From NCBI GenBank assembly GCA_963930655.1, contig OZ005618.1, positions 20,682,501 through 20,746,500 on the forward strand: a stretch of DNA of 64,000 bases. The letters run 5' to 3'. A program made the translations under genes and the position numbers. This document shows, piece after piece, positions 35,400 through 46,370 of the stretch. The DNA comes from Myrica gale (Eukaryota > Streptophyta > Magnoliopsida > Fagales > Myricaceae). The stretch's first letter is position 1. Each line of letters begins with the position of its first letter. The notes below the pieces were generated by a model, which searched no databases, was not told the origin of the DNA, and saw only the letters and a list, made by a program, of their open reading frames with translations.

Positions 35400-37870
35400 T
35401 GGAATTTGAGGACACCTCAAGCATATACGTGTAAGAGTGACCGTAAATAGTCTGAATGAAAACAAGTAGAGGGCGTTGGTCCAATGAAAACAATTGTTAA
35501 TTTAAGCTCCTTTTGCTTAAAATAAAATATTCTAGCTTGGACTTCCAAGCCTCAAAAGGCTTAGAACGTATTAATCTATATAAGACAAATTAATTTTTAG
35601 TAATGCCATTTCGACTTGTAGTGGTCCAATCGCAGGATCATGAGCAAAGTTACCAAAACATCACAATGTGTTGAGTCATTCTTCCACTTAAAAGGTGTAC
35701 AAAAAACCAAACAATTATCAAAATGATTTCCAATTGAATGGTAATTAATTAATTACATTTAACTTTTAGACTTTAGATTTACTGTTTGTAGTTTAATTAA
35801 CTTCTTACGTACCCTAATAAAAGCATGTAGAAGATATACCTTCTGACCCTACTTAAAAGGTTTTGTATAAGTAGGACTCACAAAAAATTAAATTAGGGGT
35901 CGAATGAAACCAAGTCAATTAAATAACATACATCGTGGTCCAATATGCCCAAATCATATGCATGCGTCAACAACACCAAAAATCAGCTAAAACATTTACT
36001 TATATATATATATATATAAGTAACAATACACATCTCTTTATTTCCACATTTCAGATAATTTATAAAGTTACATTACAAATTAAAGAGCAAGAAAAGAGAA
36101 AGTGGGGTATGCCATGGATCTGCATGCTCGACGTCCTCCGAAAAATGATTTTATGTAAAGACAAATTTTAGAAAGTTATATTTGCAAAGTGACAATTGTG
36201 ATTTAAATAAACAAATCCAACATTCTAAGGTGAAAAATCTAGTTTAAACCCTAACTTCACCTAGAGGGAGGTAAATAGGTGAAATCTAAAAAATAATGAT
36301 TCAATACCAATTTTAAAATTGATTAGTCTAGATATATCAATCAACCAACACAATCATCAAAACAATAAATCAACTCGTAATGAAATTAAACAAACGCACA
36401 AGGAGACGAGATTAATTTAATGATGGAGTGGAAAACCTTTGAAAAACAACTCCGAGCTAGCAGCAACCCGAAATCCACTAAGAAGAAATCCTTACAACAA
36501 TGATTCAGACACGGATAACCTCAGTTACTTGATTCTGACAATCCTAATGTAATAATCTAAGCACTCCTTACTCAAACCCGCTCCAAGCGGCATTCACCTC
36601 AACCCTTGAGGTTCTTCTTAAGGATTTTCACGAACACTCTTGTTCTTTAGCACGCCTTCAATACCATGAAAGAAACAAATCAATATGATAGAAGAATGGA
36701 GAAAAACTTAGCAATCTTGAAGCACAAATCTTCTAGAAATTTTTTTCTCAAGGAATGAGGCACAAATACTCTTAAAAGGAGCCTCAATAGCATTCTGGAC
36801 AGCCTCACTCAAAACCTTGTAGGGTTTCCCAAAAGTTTCATAAGAAAAGTCTTAAAATTCAGTAATTTTTGAAATTTGTCGAAAGTCGTTCGAGCGCGGG
36901 TCGAGCGTTCGTCGAACGCTATGTTTCTTGAAATTATAAATAGGTGCTCAAGCACTTGTTGAACGTTGGTTGAACGTGATGACCACGTTTGAATATTTCT
37001 AAAGGCGCTCGAGCGCTTGTTGAACACTGGTTGAACGTGACGACTCTGTCTGAATTTTTCTAAAGGCACTCGAGTGTAGATCGAACCTGAAAAGACTTTG
37101 GACAGACCATCAACTCTAACTCTTGAACAAATGTGAGGATCAAAATTATAACTTGATCACTACATATGTTGATATGAAATGCTGCCAACACAAAAATACC
37201 CTAACATAAGGCTGACACAGTTTGTACCGTCGTCCTTTTACATAGCTTTAAATAATTTGTCTTTACAAAGAATCCGTTCTCGTTTTTACCTTAAGGACAA
37301 AGTTGGTCTCATGAATTCTACCTTAGACCTTTTGTTTCGAAGGAATTTTTACAACACTTAAGCAAACAAGCTACATAAGTAGAATATTCTTCCGTTTTTT
37401 TTTAACGAAACATATTATAGAAATAACAACGGAACAAAACAACAGAGAAAAAAAAACAACAGAGAAAAAGCAAAAGATAAACTACGGAGCTACAATAATA
37501 CCGCCACTGTGGACAAACGAACAAGCAGAAAATAACGACCTAAGGTGGTCTGCCCCATTAAATTTTCACAGGCCTTGATTCAAAAGAATGGAGGAGGGGA
37601 CCTCCCCCACATGAGACAGGGCAGCAGCCCAGGCCGAAACAGAGTGGGCTACAAAATTATCTTACAACCAAAACAATATTCATTTTCTTACAGGCCTTGG
37701 TTAGATATATACTTCGAATTTATATTAGCTTGTAGGCTTATTTATTATTTAATTTTCTTACTCTAAGAAGAGCCTTTTAGTTAATTTATATTAATTCTGA
37801 CTTTTGCAAATAGAACAATTACTCAACTAACTCATGGCTTATTTTAATTATAAGTAATGCCTTCTAACTC
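35400..37870. repeat. Third array unit, non-coding module
   Basis: Aligns with 20.35-21.3 kb and, after 37207, with 4700-5350 and 22580-23240, in the same order. A solo LTR (36231-37206) interrupts it. No gene is seen apart from chance ORFs that are not preserved between units. Confidence 0.7.
36231..37206. mobile_element. Solo LTR (976 bp) with 5-bp target duplication
   Basis: Begins TGAAAAATCTAG and ends ACCCTAACA, flanked by TAAGG on both sides (36226-36230, 37207-37211). The relative at 23735-23750 (TTCTAAGGCTGACAC) is the empty site. Inside, 36885-37090 holds degenerate repeats of a GTTCGAGCG ... GTTGAACG motif about 60-80 bp long. No gag or pol is present. Confidence 0.9.
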
Positions 37871-38232
37871 GGTCAACAGGGGCGGCTGCCCCACCGCCTA
37901 GTTCTAAAAAAATTAAATGAATTATTTTTTATTTTTTTACATGAATTTGCTTCCAACGGACCAGGCCAGGCCAGGCCAGGCCCGCCCCTCTTAAGCCCAG
38001 CCTCCCATTCTTAAGCCCTGCCTCTTTTTTAAAAAAATTATCGGGCGTTTCACCTGTGTTAAAAAAAAAATATGTTTCTTCTCCCTCTCGAGCGTCTCTC
38101 TCGCACCTATCTCCGTCTCAGAAGTCTCTCAGCCCCACGATTTACTCTCTACCTCCAGCCAGCCTCTCCATCTTAGCCAGTGGTGGATGTAGGTGGGCGG
38201 CCGATCCCCATAGGCCCAGGCCAACCCATGTT

Positions 38233-38853
38233 TTGCAACAATGGAGGGTCTAGGAGCTGACGGCAATTCGCAAAGAAAACGAGCTTGAGTTCTGTATTTT
38301 CCTTGACGTTTATAGCTTGTGTTCGACGGCTCCAAAACGTAGCAGCTACGGTTTCGAAAGAAGAGCAAGTATGTCCGGTTGATTGCTGGAATTCTCGCCT
38401 GAGCTGGTTGATGTGATCCAGAAGTATATCTACATTGGCATGCTCAAGCCTGTAGTTGTGCATCGGTGGTGGTAGGTTTACCAAGGAGCGGGATTCAGTC
38501 CCGACGGTACGGGTCCGAATACGTCCGGACCCACGGTCGGGATTGAATCCCGAGAGAATGGACGGCTCTCGTCCATTCTCGGTCGGGGTTTCGGTCGGAC
38601 CCCTACAATACCGGTGCGACCGGTACGTCCCGACAAGAATGGATGAGAGTCGTCCATTCTCTCGGGATTCAATCCCGACCGTGGGTGCGGACGTATCCCT
38701 GCACCACACCGGCTAGATGCTCAAATGCTCAACACCTTTAGCCAGTTCACCAACCGCGTTTAGAAATTGTGCAGCTCCTAGGCCATCACATATGCTATGG
38801 CAGAATATAAGGCCTATCACGATACCATTACCACCACATGCAAATTGAGTCAC
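38233..38853 (-). pseudogene. BAHD acyltransferase pseudogene (second exon), interrupted by a fold-back element
   Basis: Minus strand. After an acceptor (TTTCAG at 38859-38854) the exon reads [20 protein letters not shown] followed by ICDG, i.e. the BAHD catalytic HxxxD motif (HSICD). It then reads [17 protein letters not shown] palindromic insertion (about 38472-38716) breaks it. Downstream it resumes NYRLEHANVDILLDHINQLR, SSFETVAATFWSRRTQAINV and ELKLVFFANCRQLLDPP, all family-typical. It stops before the DFGWG region, where unrelated repeat sequence begins. First exon not found. BAHD enzymes transfer acyl groups from CoA to alcohols or amines in specialised metabolism. This copy is dead. 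Confidence 0.8.
38519..38696. mobile_element. Fold-back (palindromic) element in the BAHD pseudogene
   Basis: Two ~70-bp arms (38519-38588 and 38629-38696) are inverted repeats of each other at roughly 90% identity, centred on a ~40-bp loop. Both contain CGGGATTGAATCCCGAGAG and its complement. Outer borders are not defined; flanking CGGGATTCAGTCCCG at 38489 suggests the element starts near 38472. GC-rich, unlike its surroundings. Confidence 0.75.
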
Positions 38854-39060
38854 CTGAAACCAAGTTCATCATTTATTTAACATTATTTACAAAATTGGTG
38901 CTTTTAGTTCTACGCGATAGGTATAATATTAGGCTAAATAATTTTAGACCCCTTTTTCCTACATGAACGACATCTCAGTTTTCATTCTCATTCTAACGGT
39001 TGTCTCAGACTTTCGAACGTTTTTCTAAAATACGTCGTTGTTTCACTGTGTTTGGCATTC

Positions 39061-39414
39061 TATTAGAATTTACACAATATGTGAAAGGTGAGTCTAACTC
39101 AATTCCAAAAGACGCCTTGAGGAGTAAGGGATGTCACAACCTTATAAGGAGCACATTGACTAGTTTCTCTAGCAATGTGGGACTTCCAACACGCTCCCTC
39201 ACTTGTGGCGGGAGGACATCCAAGCCAACACGTGGAAACGGGTGACGGTGAGACCACAAACTAGGACTTTTGCTCTAATACCATATTAGAATTTACACAA
39301 TATGTGAAAGGTGGGCCTAACTCAACTCCAAAAGACGTCTTGAGGAGTGAGGGATGTCACAACCTTATAAGGAGCACATTGACTAATTTCTCTAGCAATG
39401 TGGGACTTCCAACA
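39061..39414 (-). mobile_element. TRIM retrotransposon with intact 5-bp target duplication
   Basis: Two 131-bp direct repeats (39061-39191, 39284-39414) enclose 92 bp. On the minus strand each LTR starts TGTTGGAAGTCCCACATTG. The internal part opens with the primer site TGGTATTAGAGC (one mismatch to the initiator tRNA-Met complement) and ends with a purine tract AAGTGAGGGAGCG. CATTC flanks both sides (39056-39060, 39415-39419). No coding capacity, as expected for terminal-repeat retrotransposons in miniature. Confidence 0.93.
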
Positions 39415-39429
39415 CATTCGAACCTCGTT

Positions 39430-40022
39430 ATATATATATTAAAATGCTTGTGGTATTATTTAAATGTATAATTTACTATTACATATATAAGGTAAGGTAT
39501 AAAGTATTATAGATTATGTACATATATAAGGTAATATATATTAAGTAATGTGTATAAGGTACTATATATTAAGTAATATGTTTAAGTTACTATTATATAA
39601 TATGGACAAGGTATTATTACATAATATATATAAGGTAATATATATTAAGTACTACGTACAAGTTACTATTATGTAATATGTACAAGGTACTATTATATAA
39701 TATGTACATGTATAATTATATAATATTTATAAGATACTATTACATAATATATATAAGGTAATATATATTAAGTAATATGTACAAGGTAATATATATTAAT
39801 ATGTATAAGGTACTATTATATAATATGTATTAGGTAATATATATTAATATGTATAAAGTACTATTATATAATATTTATAAGGTAATATATATTAAGTAAT
39901 ATGTACAAGTTACTAGTATGTCATATGTATAAGGTACTATTACGTAATACGTACAAGTACTATTATATAATTTGTATATGCTAATATATATTAAGTAATA
40001 TGTACAAGGTAATATATATTAA
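39430..40022. repeat. Degenerate AT-rich minisatellite
   Basis: Roughly 600 bp of reiterated blocks of the type GGTAATATATATTAAGTAAT and ATGTACAAGGTACTATTATA, in variable order. It is immediately followed at 40023 by a Mutator-like end motif (GGGATAAATACATTTTTCACCC), for which no partner was found. Confidence 0.85.
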
Positions 40023-40109
40023 TAGGGATAAATACATTTTTCACCCATCAACTACCATGTCTATGACACATTGCACCCTAAACTATCAATTTTAACATAT
40101 TACACCCAC

Positions 40110-40731
40110 ATAATCCAATACTTTTTATTAAAACAGTACATCAACTCATCTTTCTCTCTACTTTTTTACAAACTCCAATTAAAATCAAATATCTTTAAAA
40201 CTTTCACTACCTTATACACAAAAATCTATAAAACTCCAACTACATAAATATTTACACCACTGTCTAAAGTCCTAAGATTTAAAAAAAAAACGAACAAAGT
40301 TTTAGATGTTAGTTTTCTGAATGTTTTTGCATTCAAGTTATTCTATAATACTTTTGCAAACTAACACCCTTAAGAAACTTTTCACTTGAAATTTTTTATT
40401 AAAGGCTTTTTGAACCTTTAGAGGAATTCAATGGTTATTCCAACCTTTTGTACTTTTACAAAATTCAATTAGAATAATTCCCATATGCGGGATAATCCAA
40501 ATGTTTAAATAGACATAGTTCTATTATTGGTCATTCATATGTGGTGTCACCAGTGTGTTTGAGTGCTAAAATTTTAGGTGGTTAAAATTTTGGGATAAAA
40601 GAGTTGGAGAAAATAAAGTGAAGATAGTTTATGAGAGTTGGTGAAAAAGTAAACAGAGTGAAGATTTGAATGAATATAATAGTGAAAAAGAATGATTTAG
40701 TGGGGAGAGAGATTATTTGTTAATTTTTTTA
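40110..40731. other. AT-rich intergenic DNA with MITE-like pieces
   Basis: No gene seen. 40560-40720 shares interior motifs (GATGATTTAGTGGGGAGAGAG-like) with the MITE at 2829, but clear terminal repeats were not found. Confidence 0.4.
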
Positions 40732-41051
40732 GGAAAATTGGCAATATGGTCACTAGGTTTATGCTTCGTTGACGATTTAATCATTATGTTTCATTTTTTA
40801 CTTTATAGTCATTAAGTCTATATCTTTGTGACGATTGAGTCCTACTGTCTATATTTTGTCAATCCATTTAACAGAACCTCATGTCACGTCAATATTTTAA
40901 CACGTCAGCGCCACACGGCATACTAATTAATACGCCATATCTGAGTTTAACAAAACGTTGTGTTTTGTCATGTAAATTAAAACCTCTGTGCTAAATGACA
41001 CACAGGAAAGTTGGCAGAGGAGGGGACCTATATTCGTTCAAAGGTGGTGAT

Positions 41052-41356
41052 TAGGGCTGTCCATTGGCCGGTCCGGTCCGGCCGGCCAAACCGGACATTT
41101 TATGAAGTATGTATACCAGACCGGATTGGACCGGTCATTCTATCGGTCCGGTCCGGTCCGGTTTGGGCCATGCCATTTTGGGCCTATTTGGAGAGGTATA
41201 CTCCGGTCCAATTCCGGTTTTCTACATGGGTAACCCGGAACCGGATCAGAGTATACCGATCTCGGTCCGGTTTGTCCAAAACCGGTCCGGTTCTGGCTGG
41301 ATTTGGCCAAAACTGGTCCGGGTTGGCCGGTCCGGCCAGTTTGGTGGACACCCCTA
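41052..41356. mobile_element. CCGG-rich hAT MITE nested in the Pack-MULE
   Basis: Ends TAGGGCTGTCCA and TGGACACCCCTA are an inverted pair typical of small hAT elements. The interior is a string of CCGGTCCGG / CCGGTTT motifs that gives long spurious ORFs on both strands. The 8-bp duplication is not clear. Confidence 0.65.
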
Positions 41357-41424
41357 GGAGATGGTGACCAAGGCAAAAAAAAGGTGGTGATGGTGGAGTA
41401 TAACGAGGATGGGACTTCAGCTGG

Positions 41425-41738
41425 TGGAGTAGGTGGCAGCGGCAGCGGAGGTGAAGTGGAACTATAGTGATCACTTGGTGGTGGGGCTTCAGTTGTCTGC
41501 TCACGAGCATCACCGCCACATTCAGTTGTCTGCTCAAGAGCATCACCGCCACTTTTTCGAAATTTTAAAAAAAAAACAGAATGGAGTAGGTGGCAGCGGC
41601 AGCGGAGGTGAAGTGGAACTATAGTGATCACTTGGTGGTGGGGCTTCAGTTGTCTGCTCACGAGCATCACCGCCACATTCAGTTGTCTGCTCAAGAGCAT
41701 CACCGCCACTTTTTCGAAATTTAAAAAAAAAAACAGAA
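41425..41738. repeat. Two 157-bp tandem repeats
   Basis: GGTGGCAGCGGCAGCGGAGG starts at 41432 and 41589. The two units are nearly identical through the following TTTTTCGAAATTT and A-run. Within each unit a shorter direct repeat, CAGTTGTCTGCTCA, occurs twice. The motif GAGCATCACCGCCACATTCA also appears inverted in the LRR-extensin fragment at 43170-43195, so the array probably derives from it. Confidence 0.85.
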
Positions 41739-42027
41739 CAGAAAGGGGGAGAACCCCCGAGCGGCGAAGGCCGTCGCGAGGGGTGGCCGGTAAGGGCCAC
41801 CCCGTCGCGCGAGCGGCGCTCGCGCGAGGCGGCCACGCGCCACCCCTGAGCAGGGGAGTCACGGGGGTGGCTCGAGGCCACCCCTGGCGGCGCGCGGCCG
41901 CCTCGCGCGACGGGGCGAGCCGCGAGGGTGGCTGGCGGCCGCCAGCCACCCCCGCGGGTTCTCTCCCTTCGCCGCTCGGGGGTTCTCCCCCTTTATGTTC
42001 TTTTTTTAAAAAAAAATTTCGAAAATG
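41711..42027. mobile_element. GC-rich fold-back element
   Basis: The arms 41711-41772 and 41968-42027 are inverted repeats: TTTCGAAATTT, an A-run, AAAGGGGGAGAACCCCCGAG, then CGGCGAAGG. The core is extremely GC-rich with many CGCG and GGTGGC/GCCACC palindromes. This composition is unlike anything else in the window, and the element is probably a heavily structured non-autonomous transposon. Confidence 0.7.
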
Positions 42028-42044
42028 CTAGGTGTCGAGTTCTG

Positions 42045-42228
42045 ATTGGTGCTGACGTATCTAATTTTGACACGTCAGCATTTACCGTTAGAGTTTCAAA
42101 CGACACATAACGGAAGGGCATATTTGCTCCCTAAAGTATACCTCAGGGGTATGAAAATGACTTTGTTTACCTCAGGGGCATATTTGCTCTTTCCGCATAC
42201 CCCAGGGGCATGGGGTGCATTTAAGCCT
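42045..42228. mobile_element. Mutator-like terminus, nested
   Basis: Read on the minus strand from 42228: GGCTTAAATGCACCCCATGC and onward, with alternating GGGGCATATTTGCTC / CTCAGGGG motifs and a GACACGTCAGCA stretch. This is the style of plant MULE ends. No opposite terminus was found inside the host element. Confidence 0.5.
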
Positions 42229-42410
42229 AAAAATTATTACGTCAGTCTCAGAATACCTTATAAAACTATCCAGCTAAATAAATTTGTGACGGTACAAAAT
42301 AAATACGTTTTATGTATATTCACAAATTTGTCAAACATGAATGCGCAGTACTGCTAGCTCCAGCTATTTTGGTTTAATTTAGTTAAAAGGTTATAAATCT
42401 GGGTCTACAA

Positions 42411-42695
42411 ATGATTCATGAAGTCTATGTTAAAACAATAAAAGTCTTGGCAGGTAAAGACAACAATATTGGGAGAGCTCTCTATCTAGGTCATGAGCAT
42501 CATGAGCCCTTGCACCGTGTTATGCGAAGCAACAACTGGGACGAGGTTGCTGTTATTGCTGGACAAGAGCATATAGTGGAGCAGCTGGTGGAGAAAATGC
42601 GATCAGAATCCTTGGAAATTGAAGATAACGATGGTTACACAACTCTACATCACGGAGTTACACGGGGAAAACACTTGCACCTGATGAAAAACTGA
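42411..42695 (+). pseudogene. Ankyrin-repeat protein fragment in the Pack-MULE
   Basis: 94-codon plus-strand frame. Its middle and end resemble the ankyrin repeats of plant ACD6/ITN1-like membrane proteins: GQEHIVEQLVEKMRSESLEI, then EDNDGYTTLHHGVTRGKHLH, where DNDG-TxLHHA is the repeat hallmark. Upstream LHRVMRSNNWDEV fits the preceding repeat. The end LHLMKN* truncates the repeat, and there is no membrane domain. The start at 42411 is arbitrary. A gene fragment rather than a working gene; possibly expressed as part of the element. Confidence 0.6.
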
Positions 42696-43104
42696 CATGG
42701 TGACTCAGCCCATGATTATCGAGCATTCGACCGAGCACCTGATGTGCGTTACAAATTTAGAATTTGACTCAGGCCATTCTGTTATGGAATGTACCACTCA
42801 GTACAAGAATAACAACAAACAATCATTTACATAACAAATATTCTTTCAATCCTAGGCTAATATTGCAAAGCTTTTGAGTATTACTCTTTGAATATTAAAG
42901 AATGTGCTTCGTATACAAGAATATCTAACAAACCTGCTCATTTCTCTCCAGCATTCAAACACTACATGTGCAATAATATTTTAAAAAATCTATGAGTAAA
43001 ATACAACCGAATGAACTAAATATAATAGATTCACAGGTGAATACAAAAGATAGTCTGCAGGAAGTCTCAATAAAAACAAAGCCACCCTTGGAGCAACACG
43101 ACTT

Positions 43105-43560
43105 GTGAACTCAAAATGGCCTTGGCGAGTAAGCTCTACTGGGCGGCGGCAGTCTTGGAACCGAAGACATTTTTGCTGAATGTGGCGGTGATGCTCTTGG
43201 TCCTGGTGCAGGCAATAGGGTATCGCCACCACTGCATTTGAACTTGCTGCAATCCACAGGGCGAGCAGCTTCAGAAGAGCATTCCCTCGAAGATCTCTTG
43301 GGAAATATTGCCAGGGATGCAATTCTTGCGACCATTGGCTATAACTCGGCCTCCAGTTGAAATAGTTGCACAAGCTAGAGCCTCCCCTATGATGAAATAG
43401 TTAAAAGAATATATGAAGTTTTGCAACTTAGGCCGCTGGCACACATTCGCGGGTATAAGATCTCTGTGAAGCTGTTGTGACCAACATCCAACTGTTCCAG
43501 GCTCTCCATATTGCCAATAGTGAGGGCAGAGATCCTTGAAGATGATTGAATCTCACATCA
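43105..43560 (-). pseudogene. Leucine-rich-repeat extensin-like fragment in the Pack-MULE
   Basis: Minus strand, three frames needed. First comes an LRR, IGNMESLEQLDVGHNSFT, then (frameshift) IPANVCQRPKLQNFIYSFNY. Next is the post-LRR cysteine region with GEALAC, RKNCIPGNIS and (frameshift) RECSSEAARPVDCSKFKCSG. SRPVDCSKxKC is characteristic of At4g06744-like LRR-extensin proteins, followed by a Pro/Ser-rich tail. Such proteins are cell-wall located. At least two frameshifts and no signal peptide or full LRR array: a captured, dead fragment. Confidence 0.65.
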
Positions 43561-44480
43561 AACAGAAGAGCTAGGAAGGGACAGGACCTTAGAACTCATT
43601 GAATCGAATATCCAAGTTCTCAAACCTCATGTTTGGGTCTACAACCACAACCAACTCTTCTTCTTCGTGGGTTGCAAAGTAGATATGAACTTTTGTGCGT
43701 TTCGGCGTGGGTGCATAAATGTCTTTGGCTTTGGGTTTAGGTTTGTGCATTAAACGGTGAGTTTAGTTTGTGTTGTGTGTCGTTTACCATGGGGTTTTCA
43801 TTTACATGACAAAGCGCAGCATTTTGTTAAACTTAGATCTGACGTGTGGTGTTGATGTGTCATTAGTTTCCGTTCAATGAATTGACGGAACATAAATAGT
43901 AGGACTCAATCGTCACACGTGTATGGATTCAGTGACTATATATATAAAAAAAACTTAATAATTAAATCTTCAGCGAGGTATAAACTTAATGACCATATTG
44001 TCAATTTCTCTTTTTTTTTTAATTAGGCTAAAATTTTGGAGTTGCAATTAAGTCTAACTATCTACACTTGAACAGGCGGTCAGGTTTTAGACAAAAAGAT
44101 ATATTATTCATTATTGAAATTAAGATCTAAATATTAAATTCAGGAGCTCACATCCTATAAATCTATATATTCACTTTCATGAGCTGCACACGTAGTAAAA
44201 TGAGAAAAGAAAGAATTCCAAATGCTAATGGAGAAATAAAATAGAGAAATAGTAGATCAAACGCAAATAGTTATGGAGAAATTATATTGTAAGGTATTTT
44301 GCAATTTTTCCTAAATTATTAATCTTGACATGATGCATCTTAAATTACTACTTATGTCAAAAACTTTTAGTTAGAAAGAGAGGTGTGCATTATTATTTGA
44401 ATTACATTCTTTAACATTTTTCCTCTAGTCGGAATCCAATAGGACAAAAATAAAAATAAAGAAATAATTATGTTGTAACT

Positions 44481-45289
44481 CATAGGCGGATGCAGGGGTG
44501 CATCCCCCAATTTATTTTTCCATTTAGTTATTTTTATTTATTTTATTTTTTATTAATAAGTTGGTCTGGGCCTTTAGAGGCCCGACCCCCATTGGTAGTA
44601 TAATTCTTAATTAATTTGATTGTAATGTCAATTGAATGCAATGTAATTAGATTGTAATTTGGATTTGAATTAATTTGATTGAAATTTGGATTTTTGAGTT
44701 GTGATCCATTGTGAATATGTGAATATCTACATTTAATATTTTTGAATCAAAATGTTTTATGTTTCGGTTTGGTACTATAGTTTTATTTATATTTCGGTTG
44801 TGATCCAGTTGATTGATTCTCTTCACTTTGTTTTATTTTGTTTAGATAATGAACAAGTTTGTGATAAGAAAGTCACACAGCGTACTATAATAAATGCTCA
44901 GAATAAGAAACTAATAAATTACCATGGATAATATCTTAGGATTATAGAGGTTTCTACCTGGAAATTTTTAATTTTTTCAAGAATAAATAGAAAACCGACT
45001 CATATTTTTGGGTCCCGAATTAATTATTTAGCTGATTTTTTTTGTTTAGATTTTTCATGCCTTTGAATTTCCGTGGAGTTCCTACTGCTCAAATTATTAG
45101 AATCCAATTGTCACATTCAGTCTCAGCAAATAATACGTACATGTATTTTAAATTTTTTTAATATTTTTAAATCCTTAATTTTCGATATTTTAATTTTAGG
45201 ACACTTTTTACATTACATAGGAAAACAAATTTTGTCATTTCGCCTTATGTGTTCGCCCCCCTTCGAATTGAATCCTCGATCCGCCACTG
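44481..45289. mobile_element. hAT element with exact 8-bp target duplication
   Basis: 809 bp, from CATAGGCGGATGCAGGGG to CCTCGATCCGCCACTG, the imperfect inverted pair of the CAGTGGCGGA class. It is flanked by TTGTAACT at 44473-44480 and 45290-45297. AT-rich interior; the ORF at 45073-45363 runs out of the element and is not credible as transposase. Confidence 0.88.
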
Positions 45290-45297
45290 TTGTAACT

Positions 45298-46230
45298 CGT
45301 TATGCAATGTATTATGTACCCAAATTATTAATTATATTTTTAAGAATTCTGTATGAATTTTGAGATTTTGACTTTTTATGAAGTTTGTAAAAAGTTAATG
45401 AAATTTTTTAAGAATGTTTGATTGTAAAATGATTTTTATTAGAGTCTATTAAAAAGTAATTAGAGATAATATTTGATAAATAAAATTTAATGAAAAAGTA
45501 ATGAATTTTGTTAAAAGGTATATTTTTTATGCAAAAGTATTAGAATTAACATGAAAAGGTGTTGATATGTACGAAAAAAATGAAAAAAAAAATTCCTTTA
45601 AAAGTATAAAATTTTTGCAATAACTTGTCGTTGCTTGGGTGATGTTTAGAAGAAAAAATTTAAGAATTTTGAGTTTATAATAGAAAATTTTGAAGGTTTG
45701 ACTTTTTAAAGTATTTGTAAAAAAAAAGTAAAAAGGTTTAAGAATGTTTGATTATAGAATGATTTTTATTGGAGTTTGTTAAAAAAGTAAGGAGAGAAAA
45801 TTTGATGAAATTTTTTTAATAAAAAAGAAATAAAATTGGTTAAAGAGTAAGCAAAGAGAATTGAATATATTTGTTTTTATGAAAAATAGTGAAGTTAATG
45901 TGAATTTTAATGTTTGGTCGTAAATTTTTTTAAAATTTTCTTTTAACTGTCAAATTTTTTTATTACCAAACATCATCAGCCATTTGCAACTTCTCATCGT
46001 CACATGTCTACACTTTAAGTTTATGTTTGTTTACTAAAATTTTACATTTCATAAAATTTTAACACAATAAAAAATTACAATATAATCTCTTTCATCATCA
46101 TATCATTATTTTTCACTACAATAAATATTAAAAATCATCTATCTTCACTTTTTTACTAAATCCAATACCCTAAAATTTTAATTTCCCAAAAAATTTAACA
46201 CTGAGACAGTTTGTTAATTTCAATGAAAAT
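45298..46230. other. AT-rich spacer with a diverged tandem repeat and a MITE remnant
   Basis: No gene. 45411-45560 and 45743-45890 are diverged copies starting AATGTTTGATTGTA(A/G)AATGATTTTTATT. 46018-46205 resembles the MITE at 63036 in its interior (TTAACACAATAAAAAATTA ... CCCTAAAATTTTAA). Confidence 0.6.
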
Positions 46231-46370
46231 TGCAATTTCTTCTTATAGAATATTTTCGGGGAGGGGGGAGGTTTTGAAGTCATATTCAAAATTTTAAAAA
46301 AGAATTAGAAAAGAGAAATGTTGAGGGAAAAAAAAAATAGAAGCTTGGGAAGGGGGAATATCCTAATCCT

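Larger units (their letters stand above)
40732..44010. mobile_element. Pack-MULE-like element carrying host gene fragments
   Basis: About 3.28 kb with long terminal inverted repeats. 40732-40987 and the reverse complement of 43791-44010 align over 220-250 bp, sharing AATATGGTCA, GACGATTGAGTCCTACT and TTTGTCATGTAAAT. The flanks are T-rich, so the expected 9-bp duplication cannot be told apart from a homopolymer. No MURA transposase is visible. Inside are an ankyrin fragment (plus), an LRR-extensin fragment (minus), a hAT MITE, tandem repeats and a GC-rich fold-back. Long TIRs plus captured gene pieces define Pack-MULEs. Confidence 0.8.

Noticed and set aside
38173..38709. 178-aa minus-strand ORF as one gene
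   Set aside because: It fuses the fold-back transposon (N-terminal third) to the BAHD fragment and then to other repeat sequence, so it is not a native protein.
41140..41949. 269-aa minus-strand ORF
   Set aside because: Spans a GC-rich fold-back, two tandem repeats and a hAT MITE. Amino-acid content is repeat-driven, with no domain.
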